From a virus, in IMG/VR virus record IMGVR_UViG_3300017917_000776, positions 1 through 28,953 of that record: a stretch of DNA of 28,953 bases; one strand, 5' to 3'. The notes below the pieces were generated by a model. That model ran no database searches, was not told where the DNA came from, and was given only the letters and a program-made list of their open reading frames with translations. The position numbers and the translations under genes were made by a program. This document shows, one piece after another, positions 5,992-16,192 of this stretch. Each line of letters starts with the position of its first letter. The first letter of the stretch is position 1.

Positions 5992-8900
5992 TTGGCTGAT
6001 GTAAATGCCGAGATTAACGTAAATATAGATACGTCGGGTGCATTAGCACAGCTTAAAGCTCTCCAAAGAGAGATATCAAGATTTCATGCCTCAGTAGCAA
6101 AAAGTAGCGATGCAGCTGCGTTAGCACAACGTGATCTGCAGAAGAACTTCGTGAATGGAATCAACGCTATTCAGGGGTTCTCTGCAGAACTTCGCACAGT
6201 AAAAACAACTGCAGAAAGCTTTACAGATTCTTTAGAAAAAAATAAATTTTCAATGCGGGAATACTTTAGATATTCCATGGCATCAACAAAAACTTTCGGA
6301 AGACTTTTTTCTTCTGAGTTAGATACAGTAAATAAGGTAGCAACTGAAAACGTAAAACGTTTACAAACACAATATATTAAAATGGGCCGTGATGCAAACG
6401 GTGCAATGAGAGCTATTGCTGTAATGCCAACTAGACTAGACATGAGTAATATGTCTACACAAATACAGATGGCAGCACAAAAACAGGCAATATTTAATCA
6501 ACTTGTTAAACAAGGATCAACAAATCTTTTAAATTTTGGTAAGAATACACAGTGGGCTGGTCGTCAGCTTATGGTTGGTTTTACAATTCCATTGATGGGA
6601 CTTGGCTCAGTTGCAACCAAGACATTTATGGATATGGAAACTGCTGCAATTAAATTTAAGAAGGTATATGGAGATTTATTTACAGCACCAGAGGAAACAC
6701 AATTTGCACTTGATTCAGTTAAAATGCTTGGTAAAGAATTTACTAAATATGGTATTGCTGTTTCTGATACTGTTAGTCTAGCAGCAGAAGCAGCAGCAGC
6801 TGGTTTTTCAGGTTCAGATTTACAAGCACAAGTAACACAAGCAACAAGACTTCAAGTTCTTGGACAAATTGATCAGCAAAAAGCCTTAGAAACAACGATT
6901 TCTTTACAGAATGCTTTTAAAATTAATTCTAATGAATTAGCAGATGCAATTAACTTCTTGAACTCAGTAGAAAACCAAACAGTTGTATCTTTGGATGATA
7001 TTACAACTGCAATTCCAAAAGCAGCACCAATTGTTAAGGATCTTGGCGGAGATGTAAAAGATTTAGCATTCTTTATGGCAGCCATGAAAGAAGGAGGCAT
7101 TAATGCAGCCGAAGGCGCAAATGCATTAAAGTCTGGTCTAGCTTCTCTTATTAATCCAACAAATAAAGCAAAGGGAATGCTCATGGACATGGGCATTAAT
7201 ATTGATCAAATTGTTGAAAGTAATGTTGGAAATCTTAAAGGAACAGTTATTGAATTTGCTAAAGCTCTTGATGGTTTATCTAATTTACAAAGACAAAGAG
7301 CTATTGAACAACTATTTGGCAAGTTCCAGCAAGCACGTCTTTCTGCATTATTTGATAATGTAATTAAGGATGGAAATCAAGCTTCAAGAGTTCTTGATTT
7401 AGCTACGGCATCAATGGAAGATCTAGCTGCACTAGCTGAAAAAGAATTAGGGATTACTGCAGATTCTGCAATGAATAAGTTTAGAGCATCTATTGAAAGT
7501 TTAAAGGCCTCACTTGCACCAGTTGGAGAAGTATTTGTACGTATTCTTACCCCACTATTAGATAAACTTAATGGATTACTAGAATGGTTTAATGGTTTAT
7601 CAGATACGTCTAAGCAGGTAATTGCTAAGGTTGTTCTGTATTTAGGTGGACTAGCTCCAGTAATATTAATGACTATTGGTCTTTTTGCTAACTTTGTTGC
7701 CAATGGTATTAAAGGTCTAATGTTACTTAGAAATGGATTCTTAAGATTAACTGGCCAATCTAAAGTTCTAAGTGAGCAAACTCAATATTTATCTGTTGAA
7801 CAACAAAATGCAATTGCAGCTGCTGCATCCTTAGAACAATCACACATCAAATTACAGCAGGCGTTTACTGGAGAAGCTGGTGCAGTTAGACAATTAATTG
7901 CAGAATATCAAAGAATGATAAATGCACAAAATGTTGCAGCAACAAGATTTCCAGGAATGATGCAACCAGGTTTTAAAGCAAAAGGTTTTGCCAACGGAAT
8001 AGTTAGTGTGCCTGGACCAAAGGGTGCTGGAGATGTTGTTCCAGCAATGGTTTCTCCAGGAGAAGCAATTATTCCAACAGCAATGAATGAAAAATATGGA
8101 TCGTTAGTACAAGGAATTATTGCAGATAATATTCCTGGGTTTATTAATGGTAGAACTGGAAGACCTTCAATTACAGGTGGACAGTCTGTTTTGTATAGTG
8201 GTCTTGCTTTGCCTGCACCAGGAAATACAGCTGCCAATAAATTTGGTATGAGCCGTGATTTTTTTGCACAGGGTGAAGGATTTGCACTTTCTATGTTATC
8301 TGCACTAGGTGCAGGATCATTTAAGCTTGGTCAATCTGCTGGTACAGAAACAAGATCAAGAATGACTGATGTTGTTAGAAAAGAATATGCAGATGATTTA
8401 CAGGTATATGCAGATGAAATTGTTGCAAGTCTAAGAGGAACAGCAGCAAATCTTGGTGGAGTACAAAATGAATCTCTTACAATGGCAAAGATTTTAGAAG
8501 AATCAAAAACAGATCTTTCAGATATTTTTGCAAGAATGAGAAACGCTGGAGGTAAAGCAGCACTTGGAGCAGAAGCTTTAGAAAAACATGGATTCTTCCC
8601 AGGTATGTCAGAATTACAGGGGCCATTTGCAGAAATGAGAGCTCCGTCAGGAAAAGTTGGAGATAAACTTTCTGCAATATCTATGAGAAGATTAAAAAAC
8701 TCAGTATTCCAAGGTCCAGTAGAGGGAATGTGGAAATTCTTAACAAAGAATAAGCCAGACCTAGCTGGATTAAAAACAACATATGCACATTTAAATGAAG
8801 CAAGACTTTTAGGTGCTGTAATGCCAATGTCTGGCGGAGGCATGGCTCCAGGTTCTATGTCTGAACAAGAACGAGCATCATTAATTGCAAATGTTCAAGC

Positions 8901-11556
8901 AAAAAGTTCTCAGGCACAATCTGCATATAGCGCAACTGAAATAAGATCTGCACAAGCATTAAGACAAAAGGCTCAACTAGATGCAAAAACATATCAAGAA
9001 ACAATAGATAAAAATACTCAAGATATTTATGCCCAAAGTAGAGATAGAAAGAGCCCTCATCCTCTTGCTATTCAGGACGGACAAGATGATGGTCGTGCAT
9101 ATCAAAATGCAAGAATAAAAGGAATGCAGCAGGTTGGCGGTAAAGGAACATCTTCTGCTGCAACAGCATTAATTAATCCAAGAACTGGAAAAGCATTTAC
9201 AGATAAAGAACTTTCTGATTTACGTAGAGTAAGAGCATCTGAAGTTGGAATACTTGCAGCTGGTATGGGTGGACCAGAATCAGATATTCCAGAAGGAAAA
9301 GTTGGAAAGTCTACTAGAGTTGGCAGATTACGTGGTGCGGTAGGTCGTGGATTTGGAAGAGCAAGAGGAGCAGGCGGAGGTTTAGGGCTTTCTGGGTTAC
9401 TCTTAGGGTTATCAATGCTACCTGGCAAATTTGGTCAATTAGCACAGTCAATAATGCCAGCAGTATTTGCATTCCAAGCTTTTGGAATGTTAAAAAATAT
9501 TATAGGTGGATGGCCAACCTTATTACTAGCAGTAGGTGTTGGACTATATCAGTTTAATAAGACTGCAATAAAAGCTGCAGAAGAAATTGCAGATGCAGCA
9601 AAAATGGAGGCAGAAGCAAGATATGGCAGCATAAAGTCTCTAGAGGATTTTTCAAAATTTACTGGAAGAGCACTTCCAAGCGCAAGAGAGTTTAGTAGAA
9701 ATAATAGACAGCTTATTTCTGCAAGTGGAGAAGCAGCAAAGCGTTTTGCAGAATTTTATGGACAAAAGGGTAATAGAGCAACACAAGTAATTAATAAAGC
9801 AGCATTAAAGGGTCCACAGGCAGGAATTAATGCAGCTGCAGTTGATGTTGCACAAAGAGCAGCTATATTTGGTTTAGGACCTGCAGATATAGCAGCAAAT
9901 ATTAAGGCAGCTGCAGATCTAATTGGTGCAGATCAAGTTAAGCTAAAAATGGCGGTACAGTCAATACTTTCTCCAGATGGAAAAGATATTACAAAAGAAC
10001 CTCTAACTATTAAAGCACGAATGGAATTTTTAAGACAAAGTGGAACACAGAATATTGAGTCTATTACAAAAGCTATTCAAAATATATCAAAAATAAAGTT
10101 ACCAACATCTTTTGGAGCAAAGGTAAATTATCAACAGCTTAAAAGAGCTGCTGGAATGCAGGAGTCAATTAATCAATCATATAGTGGTGGTATTGGTGGC
10201 AATCTTATTGGTCTTGGCAAACAGGCTTTGCGTGGTCTTGATGTTAGAGTTCCAACTGGCGTTAATGCATTAAAAGATTTTGGAGATATACAAAATAAAG
10301 TTCAGTCAGCCACTACTCAGCTAACAGCAGCATTTACTCAAGAAACTGAATCATTAGGTTTATTAAATGCACAATATGCAGATGGATTAATAACAAAAGA
10401 AGAATATGATGCACAAATGGTAATTTCTTCTGAAAATTTTGCAAAACTTGCTGATTCAACTAAAGATTTAGTAGGTGAGTTAGATAAGGTTGATTCTAGT
10501 GGAGAATTATCTGCTGCAGCATTAAAAGACTTAGGTAATCAAGCATTTGCAGCATTAAAAAAGACTAATCCAGAATTATTTAAAAAGATAACTAAGTCTT
10601 TAGAAGGTTTAGATAGTGCTGCACAAATTGATATTATGATGGGGTATGCACAAGGCAGCATGACAATACTAGATATTGCAAAATTACCAAGCTTGCTAGA
10701 TCAAATAGATGGCAAAACTGTAGAAGCTGCAATAAATATTTTAGCAAAATCTGGAATAAATGCTGGTTTCCTTGAACAAGATATTAGAGATCAATTAGAT
10801 ATTATTGATAAAGCAATTAAAAACTACTCTGGTCCAAAAACTGGGTCTGAAGCATATGCATATTATCAACTTTTAGATAGAAGAAAAGGTTTGGCTGCAG
10901 AATTAGCTAAGATTGAGGCAAGTAAAAAGGTTATACCTGGAGCAGGCAAAGATACTGATAACGCTAATAAAAATGTATCATCATCTACTGTTGGAAAATT
11001 TTTAAATCCATATGAAAAAGAACTTGATATATTAAATCAAAAACGAGATGCGCTAAAAGAGATTAATGATGAGTTAGATCGTCAAAATCAATATCAAATG
11101 AAACAGCTAGATCTTATTAATCAAGCTGCTAAAGCAAAAATGACAGGAAACTATCTTGAGGCTGCAGCACTACAACAACAGTCTATGTTGGAAGGCGGTA
11201 AATTTGCAAGAGAAAGTAAGATTGTTCAAATGGACAAACTTATTAATATGGTTGAGGCAAGAAGTAAAATAGTTGCTGATACTAAGAAACTTACTGCTAC
11301 AGATACAACTCTTCTTGGAAAATTACGTTCTGGCAGTTATAGTAGTTTAGTTCCTGTTCCAACAACACCAAATGTTGGATTTGGAGCAAAATATACTGGC
11401 ACTGGAAATGAAACATCTACAAATGTGGGCGGATCAGTGTATAATGTAACTATGAATGTAACTGGAAGTAATTCTGATGAAATTGCATCTAGAGTATTAC
11501 AGAAACTTAAAATTATGGAAAGTAAAACTAATAAGAGTAATAAGGTAGGACTATAA
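5992..11556 (+). CDS. Tape measure protein
   Basis: This 1854-residue protein sets tail length and probably helps DNA entry. It starts at TTG 5992 after AGGTGA, the only well-spaced start. Residues about 1-200 are helical and alanine-rich. About 200-450 resemble the TP901-type tape measure core (FMDMETAAIKFKKVYGD ... MKEGGINAAEGANALKSGL). A hydrophobic segment lies at about 542-575 (VVLYLGGLAPVILMTIGLFA). A loop at about 665-695 carries FANGIVSVPGPKGAGD and PAMVSPGEAIIP, a motif common in actinophage tape measures. A second hydrophobic region lies at about 1128-1188 (GLSGLLLGLSML, PTLLLAVGVGLYQF), followed by more helix and a short beta-rich tail with YNVTMNVTGSN. At about 1.5 angstrom per residue the tail would be near 280 nm. 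The stop overlaps the next ATG (TAATG). Confidence 0.93.
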   Translation: MADVNAEINVNIDTSGALAQLKALQREISRFHASVAKSSDAAALAQRDLQKNFVNGINAIQGFSAELRTVKTTAESFTDSLEKNKFSMREYFRYSMASTKTFGRLFSSELDTVNKVATENVKRLQTQYIKMGRDANGAMRAIAVMPTRLDMSNMSTQIQMAAQKQAIFNQLVKQGSTNLLNFGKNTQWAGRQLMVGFTIPLMGLGSVATKTFMDMETAAIKFKKVYGDLFTAPEETQFALDSVKMLGKEFTKYGIAVSDTVSLAAEAAAAGFSGSDLQAQVTQATRLQVLGQIDQQKALETTISLQNAFKINSNELADAINFLNSVENQTVVSLDDITTAIPKAAPIVKDLGGDVKDLAFFMAAMKEGGINAAEGANALKSGLASLINPTNKAKGMLMDMGINIDQIVESNVGNLKGTVIEFAKALDGLSNLQRQRAIEQLFGKFQQARLSALFDNVIKDGNQASRVLDLATASMEDLAALAEKELGITADSAMNKFRASIESLKASLAPVGEVFVRILTPLLDKLNGLLEWFNGLSDTSKQVIAKVVLYLGGLAPVILMTIGLFANFVANGIKGLMLLRNGFLRLTGQSKVLSEQTQYLSVEQQNAIAAAASLEQSHIKLQQAFTGEAGAVRQLIAEYQRMINAQNVAATRFPGMMQPGFKAKGFANGIVSVPGPKGAGDVVPAMVSPGEAIIPTAMNEKYGSLVQGIIADNIPGFINGRTGRPSITGGQSVLYSGLALPAPGNTAANKFGMSRDFFAQGEGFALSMLSALGAGSFKLGQSAGTETRSRMTDVVRKEYADDLQVYADEIVASLRGTAANLGGVQNESLTMAKILEESKTDLSDIFARMRNAGGKAALGAEALEKHGFFPGMSELQGPFAEMRAPSGKVGDKLSAISMRRLKNSVFQGPVEGMWKFLTKNKPDLAGLKTTYAHLNEARLLGAVMPMSGGGMAPGSMSEQERASLIANVQAKSSQAQSAYSATEIRSAQALRQKAQLDAKTYQETIDKNTQDIYAQSRDRKSPHPLAIQDGQDDGRAYQNARIKGMQQVGGKGTSSAATALINPRTGKAFTDKELSDLRRVRASEVGILAAGMGGPESDIPEGKVGKSTRVGRLRGAVGRGFGRARGAGGGLGLSGLLLGLSMLPGKFGQLAQSIMPAVFAFQAFGMLKNIIGGWPTLLLAVGVGLYQFNKTAIKAAEEIADAAKMEAEARYGSIKSLEDFSKFTGRALPSAREFSRNNRQLISASGEAAKRFAEFYGQKGNRATQVINKAALKGPQAGINAAAVDVAQRAAIFGLGPADIAANIKAAADLIGADQVKLKMAVQSILSPDGKDITKEPLTIKARMEFLRQSGTQNIESITKAIQNISKIKLPTSFGAKVNYQQLKRAAGMQESINQSYSGGIGGNLIGLGKQALRGLDVRVPTGVNALKDFGDIQNKVQSATTQLTAAFTQETESLGLLNAQYADGLITKEEYDAQMVISSENFAKLADSTKDLVGELDKVDSSGELSAAALKDLGNQAFAALKKTNPELFKKITKSLEGLDSAAQIDIMMGYAQGSMTILDIAKLPSLLDQIDGKTVEAAINILAKSGINAGFLEQDIRDQLDIIDKAIKNYSGPKTGSEAYAYYQLLDRRKGLAAELAKIEASKKVIPGAGKDTDNANKNVSSSTVGKFLNPYEKELDILNQKRDALKEINDELDRQNQYQMKQLDLINQAAKAKMTGNYLEAAALQQQSMLEGGKFARESKIVQMDKLINMVEARSKIVADTKKLTATDTTLLGKLRSGSYSSLVPVPTTPNVGFGAKYTGTGNETSTNVGGSVYNVTMNVTGSNSDEIASRVLQKLKIMESKTNKSNKVGL

Positions 11557-12029
11557 TGGCATATGCACTTCAATCAGGTATACATATTTCTCTTAACGGA
11601 ACAACGTGGTACAAACTAACAGATCATAACCGAAGAGAGATTGAGATTTCTCCTACTCTTATTGAAAAAGAAAATAGAATGGCAAATGGCACACTTAGAA
11701 AGTTTGTTACTGCTAAAAAAGATATAATTTCTGTATCTTGGGATTTTTTACCTGCAAAATCTAACGATATTGTGGATGGAAATTATTCAGGATCTTGGAT
11801 ACAATCATTCTATAATGCCAACTATGGAATACCAGTTTATATTAAGATTATTGCATCTAAACATACAGATCCAACTACAGGACAAGTTCCTACAGACAGC
11901 ACATATGTGTCTGCTTCAACGGGGGAGAAAGTCTATAATGTTTTTATGACAGGACTTTCTAAAACAATTAGAAAAAGAACAGCCGTAACAGACTACATAG
12001 ATATGACATTAGAGTTTACGGAGATCTAA
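11556..12029 (+). CDS. Tail-tip protein, probably distal tail (Dit-like)
   Basis: This 157-residue, strongly beta protein lies directly between the tape measure and the large hub gene, the usual position of a distal tail or tube-fold adaptor at the tail tip. Visible segments are WYKLTDHNRREIEISPTLI, LRKFVTAKKDIISVSWDFLP, a variable loop (KHTDPTTGQVPTDSTYVS), and closing strands KVYNVFMTGLSKTIRKR and DYIDMTLEFTEI. That pattern fits a tube-fold beta sandwich. It is coupled on both sides by TAATG overlaps. Exact role (Dit or another tube-like minor tail protein) is inferred from position. Confidence 0.55.
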   Translation: MAYALQSGIHISLNGTTWYKLTDHNRREIEISPTLIEKENRMANGTLRKFVTAKKDIISVSWDFLPAKSNDIVDGNYSGSWIQSFYNANYGIPVYIKIIASKHTDPTTGQVPTDSTYVSASTGEKVYNVFMTGLSKTIRKRTAVTDYIDMTLEFTEI

Positions 12030-15000
12030 TGCTTACAAATGTTAGCTCTAATATTTTTTCTGATTCTAATTCTATTAAGATGACACCAGCAGTTTTTGCT
12101 GAGTGGAATCAAAATATATTTAATCCACCATATGCAACTATTGCTGGAAACGGTACACTAGAAACAGATTTATCAACATCTACAATAGTTGAAAGTGTAA
12201 CAGACTCTAATGCAAAAGCAGGATTTACAACTAAAAAATATACAATGGTTGCAGATGAGGATACAATATCCTATACAGTAACGCCTGCTGTAGCTGGTAG
12301 TGCATTTAAAATAATTACATATATTAAAACAGATAAAGATTATCCTGTAATGGCTAACATTTATGCTTTTGGAGATACCAGTCAGTTTGGATCTTCTACT
12401 CTTGAAATTAATTCTTTTGGATGGGCAAAAGTAGAAACCTATATTGGTGGCGCTTCAGACTCAGACACAATATCTGAATTTACATACAATGTATCATTAA
12501 ATAGATTAAACACAGAAGACGAATTTCCAGAAGTATTTTTTACAGTTCCAGAAGTTTACTCTGTAAGTTATTTTGATTATCAATATAATTCTATTTGGCC
12601 ATCAGACTCTGTTTTTACAAATTTTAGACCAGGGGAATCCTATGTTAATACGGGAAGTTCTAAGTTTTCTTTTCCATCTAATTTTAGAAAACTAACTAAG
12701 GATATTATTGATGGGTATACATCAGATGTTTATATGCCAGTAAGCCCTATCATACAAAACCCTAAATTAATAAATATTGCACCACCAGTACCGTTTTATA
12801 AAAATGGACTAATTAGCGATATGAATCAGTACAAGTATTTTGTATCAGACACAACAGAAAGGTCTGTTACTGGACTGTATGACAAGGCTGGAGTATCAAC
12901 AAATAAGCTAGTGTTAAAGTTTAATACATTAATGGCAGTTCCAACAATTAACATCTATATAAATGGATCAATAATATCGGTTGATGGTTCTACATCAATT
13001 AATCTTGCAGCAAATGTCAGTAAAGAAAATGGCGGTGTAAGAGAAGATGCTGGCGTATTAGTTCTTTACTGGACTGGAAGCGCATGGACAAGATCGAGAT
13101 GGACCGCTATGCCAACGTTCAATGCTTCTGGAGCAATTGATAAAGTGACCACTTTAAATAAGATTTGTGTAACTCAAGTTTCAAACACAGTAAGAGATGA
13201 TTTTTCTTCTTATACATCAGATACACTTGATTCAGATATTACTAGAATGCAGGTAGTAGAAATATCTCCACGACTAGAGCTTGATTTAACAAGCTATGTT
13301 ATTGGATTTTCTTTAAATAAGTCTTTAGATAGTAAAGACACATACTTGCCAATTTCATCTATTAACTCAGACGACATTTCTCTAACCTTATCTGGTATAC
13401 CGCTAGGAACAATATCAGCACCAGTTCCAATTTTTTCAAGCCAGAGCAACCTATCTGGAACAGCATTAAAGGGAATGCTTAGGAAAAACATAAAGCTATA
13501 TGTTAATTATTATTTAGAAAATTATTTTGATAGTGCAACAAAAACATTATCAACACCAAATACTTTAATTCCTGGAGGCATATTTTATTCAGATACGTGG
13601 GAAGAGTCCGATATTGATGAAGTAACTGTTCAGGGGTACGATATTGGGCGGTACTTACAATCAACACAAGTATCAGACTATGTATCTAATCTACGTACAG
13701 TAATAGATGTAATATCTAATATGCTGGACCTTTCTGGATTTACAGACTATGATTTTAATTCTTTGTACGATGTTTGTAATAATAGAAATATTCCTTTAGA
13801 CCTTGCATATTTTTATGTGAACTCAAAAGATACAACTATTGTTGATGCACTAAGTCAAATATTCTTACCATATCAGGTTGGCGCCTTCATAGATGAGTAT
13901 GGCATTATGAGATTTTTGAGCTTGTCAGAAATACTTGGATCTACGACATCAGACCTAGTAATCAATGAATCTGACATTGTAGATGGCGGTTATGCAGTAT
14001 CTAATAAAGCTAAGCCAGGAAAGATATCTCTTAGATATCAGCTTCCTAAGATTAAACAATCTTTAGCATTACAAAATACATCTTTAAATCCAAACTCACC
14101 ATCCTTTATTTATACAACGTCTAATGATATTGTTTGGTCACAACAAAACTCAGACTCTGTTGGTATGAACTATTTAAATGAAGATATGAATAGTACACAA
14201 AATTATTTTGTAACAGATAAGAATGATGTTTTAGATATTTTTCATACGTACAATCTAAATAACAACGGGTACGCATTTATTGAAAATGAAATAGTTTCTT
14301 TTATATATAAAGAATACTCGCTAGAAGATCAAAACAATGGCCCTATATATGTGTCTGTAAAAAATGACATAGAGCTCTCTGGAGAAATAGATAGATTTAA
14401 TAAAAAGTATAAAGTTGGTCTAATGACTAGTGATGGAACAACAAAGTCAGAGTACAACACAATTATTGAGCCAACTGGCAAAATTACAAATATTCAAAGA
14501 GGTATGTTTGGAACAAAGGTTTCAGATCATACTGTTTTAACTAGCGCTAATGTAAGCACTAAAAATATTACATGTAAAAATCTTTCATCAAACTATTCAA
14601 TAACTGGTAATGGAACATATAGTGCTTCTACATATAACCAGTTTACACCAACAACACAAAGCACTGGAAAAGTTATTTTTTATCCAACTACAGAACGTAG
14701 CTTAACAATAACAGATGATGGATCAGAACCATACAGAACATACTCTACAAAGTTTAATTTTAAAAACGGTACAGAAAAGTGTTCTGGAGGAGTGTTCTTT
14801 AATCTAGATGATTCTGAAACAGATGCTAATCAGGCTTATTTTGTTGAACTGATTAGATATAATACATTAAAGCAAGATGGTATTACATGGAATTCTCCAC
14901 AAGTTTATAAATATGCTATGGCATTTTATAGAGTTAATGGAACTAATGTGCAAATGATAGCTTATTCAGATGTTACAACCACTGTTAAAGCCATTATTGA

Positions 15001-16153
15001 TAATTTTGAAAAGGTGTTAGTAAAATCTGGTACTGGAGAAAATATTACATACCAGGCTACAACAGATTTTAGATATGCCTCATTTAATCTAAGAGTATCT
15101 ACATATAACTCCACAGGAGATGATGGAGAAAGTTCATCTGTTACAAACCTAATGTCAGTATTTTTAAATAATATTGAAATAGGCGGATGGATGACATACA
15201 GCTCTGGATCATGGGTTCCAATAGAATTAAATTCAATTACTAGCCTACCAAAGAAATTAAGTTTCTCGCAAGATATTACTCCAGGATCTATTTTTGGATC
15301 TTTTATTTCAACAGATCCAGTAGCAATTTCAGGAATAACATATCCATCACAAAGCGGTACAGATGCTGGCGGAGTGAGAGAAATATATGCAACACACAAA
15401 CCATTAATTGAAAGAAGTGTTAATTATTATTTCCAAGATAGAGAGTTTTTGAACGGCATGATTCAAAATCAAAATATATTCTCTAGATCAAAATCTTATA
15501 TGATGCAGACTAAACCAGAAATAATTGGTATTAATACATATGACGTTCAGTATACTACACCAGCTGCGGTATCTGTAAATGTTTGGCCAGTTGAATATTT
15601 ATTAAAATATTTTCCAGGATCAGAGGTTGTGGATCAACAATATATGCAAGAGAAAGAAGTTGACGAATACTCACTTTCATACTCTACAGTTTTAAATACA
15701 GGGTTTAGAGCAAAATTTGCTATTGCAAATAACTCATCACATATGGTATTTTTAAAACAAGATCCAACAGAATTATTACAGGGCATGTCAGTACTAAATT
15801 TATGGACATTTGAAATTATAGCTCCATCAGACCCAGAAATATTAGAAAAGACAATAGACCCAGCTAACATGTCTGAATCGGTTCAGCTAGACTCAAACTG
15901 GATTCAGTCTAAGGAGTCTGCAAACAAACTAGTAAACTCTATAGCAAGAGGAATAGATATCTTTTCTAAAGATATATCTGTGGAAATCTTTGGAAATCCA
16001 CTAATACAGGTTGGAGATGTTGTTCAGCTAAGTTATAATCTTGGTGGACTTAATCAGCAAAAGTATGTAGTCCACTCAGTTTCACATAGCTTTGATAATG
16101 GCCTGTCTACTAGCCTAGTTTTAAATATGATCGACAAAGGGGTATCATATTAG
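12029..16153 (+). CDS. Large tail hub / central baseplate protein
   Basis: This 1374-residue protein probably forms the hub at the tail tip. Residues about 1-400 are a beta-rich accessory region. From about 410, LDLTSYVIGFSLNKSLDSKD and the following strands look like the start of a gp27/Tal-type hub core. It continues with VTVQGYDIGRYLQS at about 530 and GAFIDEYGIMRFLSLSE at about 615. Residues about 884-1107 form an inserted beta domain with a LamG/jelly-roll look (YSTKFNFKNG, SGGVFFNLDDSE). The C-terminus resumes the hub pattern with EIFGNPLIQVGDVVQLSYNL and YVVHSVSHSFDNGLSTSLVL, characteristic of phage hub proteins. The large N-terminal and inserted domains are unusual and may bind cell-surface sugars. 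It starts on TAATG; its stop lies in a palindrome. Confidence 0.7.
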   Translation: MLTNVSSNIFSDSNSIKMTPAVFAEWNQNIFNPPYATIAGNGTLETDLSTSTIVESVTDSNAKAGFTTKKYTMVADEDTISYTVTPAVAGSAFKIITYIKTDKDYPVMANIYAFGDTSQFGSSTLEINSFGWAKVETYIGGASDSDTISEFTYNVSLNRLNTEDEFPEVFFTVPEVYSVSYFDYQYNSIWPSDSVFTNFRPGESYVNTGSSKFSFPSNFRKLTKDIIDGYTSDVYMPVSPIIQNPKLINIAPPVPFYKNGLISDMNQYKYFVSDTTERSVTGLYDKAGVSTNKLVLKFNTLMAVPTINIYINGSIISVDGSTSINLAANVSKENGGVREDAGVLVLYWTGSAWTRSRWTAMPTFNASGAIDKVTTLNKICVTQVSNTVRDDFSSYTSDTLDSDITRMQVVEISPRLELDLTSYVIGFSLNKSLDSKDTYLPISSINSDDISLTLSGIPLGTISAPVPIFSSQSNLSGTALKGMLRKNIKLYVNYYLENYFDSATKTLSTPNTLIPGGIFYSDTWEESDIDEVTVQGYDIGRYLQSTQVSDYVSNLRTVIDVISNMLDLSGFTDYDFNSLYDVCNNRNIPLDLAYFYVNSKDTTIVDALSQIFLPYQVGAFIDEYGIMRFLSLSEILGSTTSDLVINESDIVDGGYAVSNKAKPGKISLRYQLPKIKQSLALQNTSLNPNSPSFIYTTSNDIVWSQQNSDSVGMNYLNEDMNSTQNYFVTDKNDVLDIFHTYNLNNNGYAFIENEIVSFIYKEYSLEDQNNGPIYVSVKNDIELSGEIDRFNKKYKVGLMTSDGTTKSEYNTIIEPTGKITNIQRGMFGTKVSDHTVLTSANVSTKNITCKNLSSNYSITGNGTYSASTYNQFTPTTQSTGKVIFYPTTERSLTITDDGSEPYRTYSTKFNFKNGTEKCSGGVFFNLDDSETDANQAYFVELIRYNTLKQDGITWNSPQVYKYAMAFYRVNGTNVQMIAYSDVTTTVKAIIDNFEKVLVKSGTGENITYQATTDFRYASFNLRVSTYNSTGDDGESSSVTNLMSVFLNNIEIGGWMTYSSGSWVPIELNSITSLPKKLSFSQDITPGSIFGSFISTDPVAISGITYPSQSGTDAGGVREIYATHKPLIERSVNYYFQDREFLNGMIQNQNIFSRSKSYMMQTKPEIIGINTYDVQYTTPAAVSVNVWPVEYLLKYFPGSEVVDQQYMQEKEVDEYSLSYSTVLNTGFRAKFAIANNSSHMVFLKQDPTELLQGMSVLNLWTFEIIAPSDPEILEKTIDPANMSESVQLDSNWIQSKESANKLVNSIARGIDIFSKDISVEIFGNPLIQVGDVVQLSYNLGGLNQQKYVVHSVSHSFDNGLSTSLVLNMIDKGVSY

Positions 16154-16163
16154 GCCAGGCCTA
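16151..16163. repeat. Perfect 13-bp palindrome TAGGCC-A-GGCCTA
   Basis: The six-base arms are GC-rich in an AT-rich setting. It includes the hub stop codon and lies two bases before an extended -10 site. The position suits a repressor operator, but it could also act as a weak hairpin. No T-run follows, so a terminator is unlikely. Confidence 0.45.
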
Positions 16164-16164
16164 A

Positions 16165-16173
16165 TGATATAAT
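16165..16173 (+). promoter_or_regulatory. Extended -10 promoter (TGATATAAT) before the fibre block
   Basis: This exact match is 19 bases before ATG 16193 and adjoins the palindrome at 16151-16163. It would drive the lectin-like and fibre genes. AAAGGAG at 16181-16187 is the ribosome site. No -35 is seen. Confidence 0.55.
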
Positions 16174-16192
16174 TGTATATAAAGGAGAATAA

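Noticed and set aside
8694-8700. In-phase A_AAA_AAC inside the tape measure gene
   Set aside because: It is mid-domain with no sensible alternative product; kept only as a warning that such heptamers occur by chance here.
8331-8843. Long minus-strand open frame opposite the tape measure gene (and others like it at 9102-9428 and 14962-15399)
   Set aside because: No ribosome site or recognisable domain; they arise as mirror images of the strong + strand genes with few stop-generating codons.
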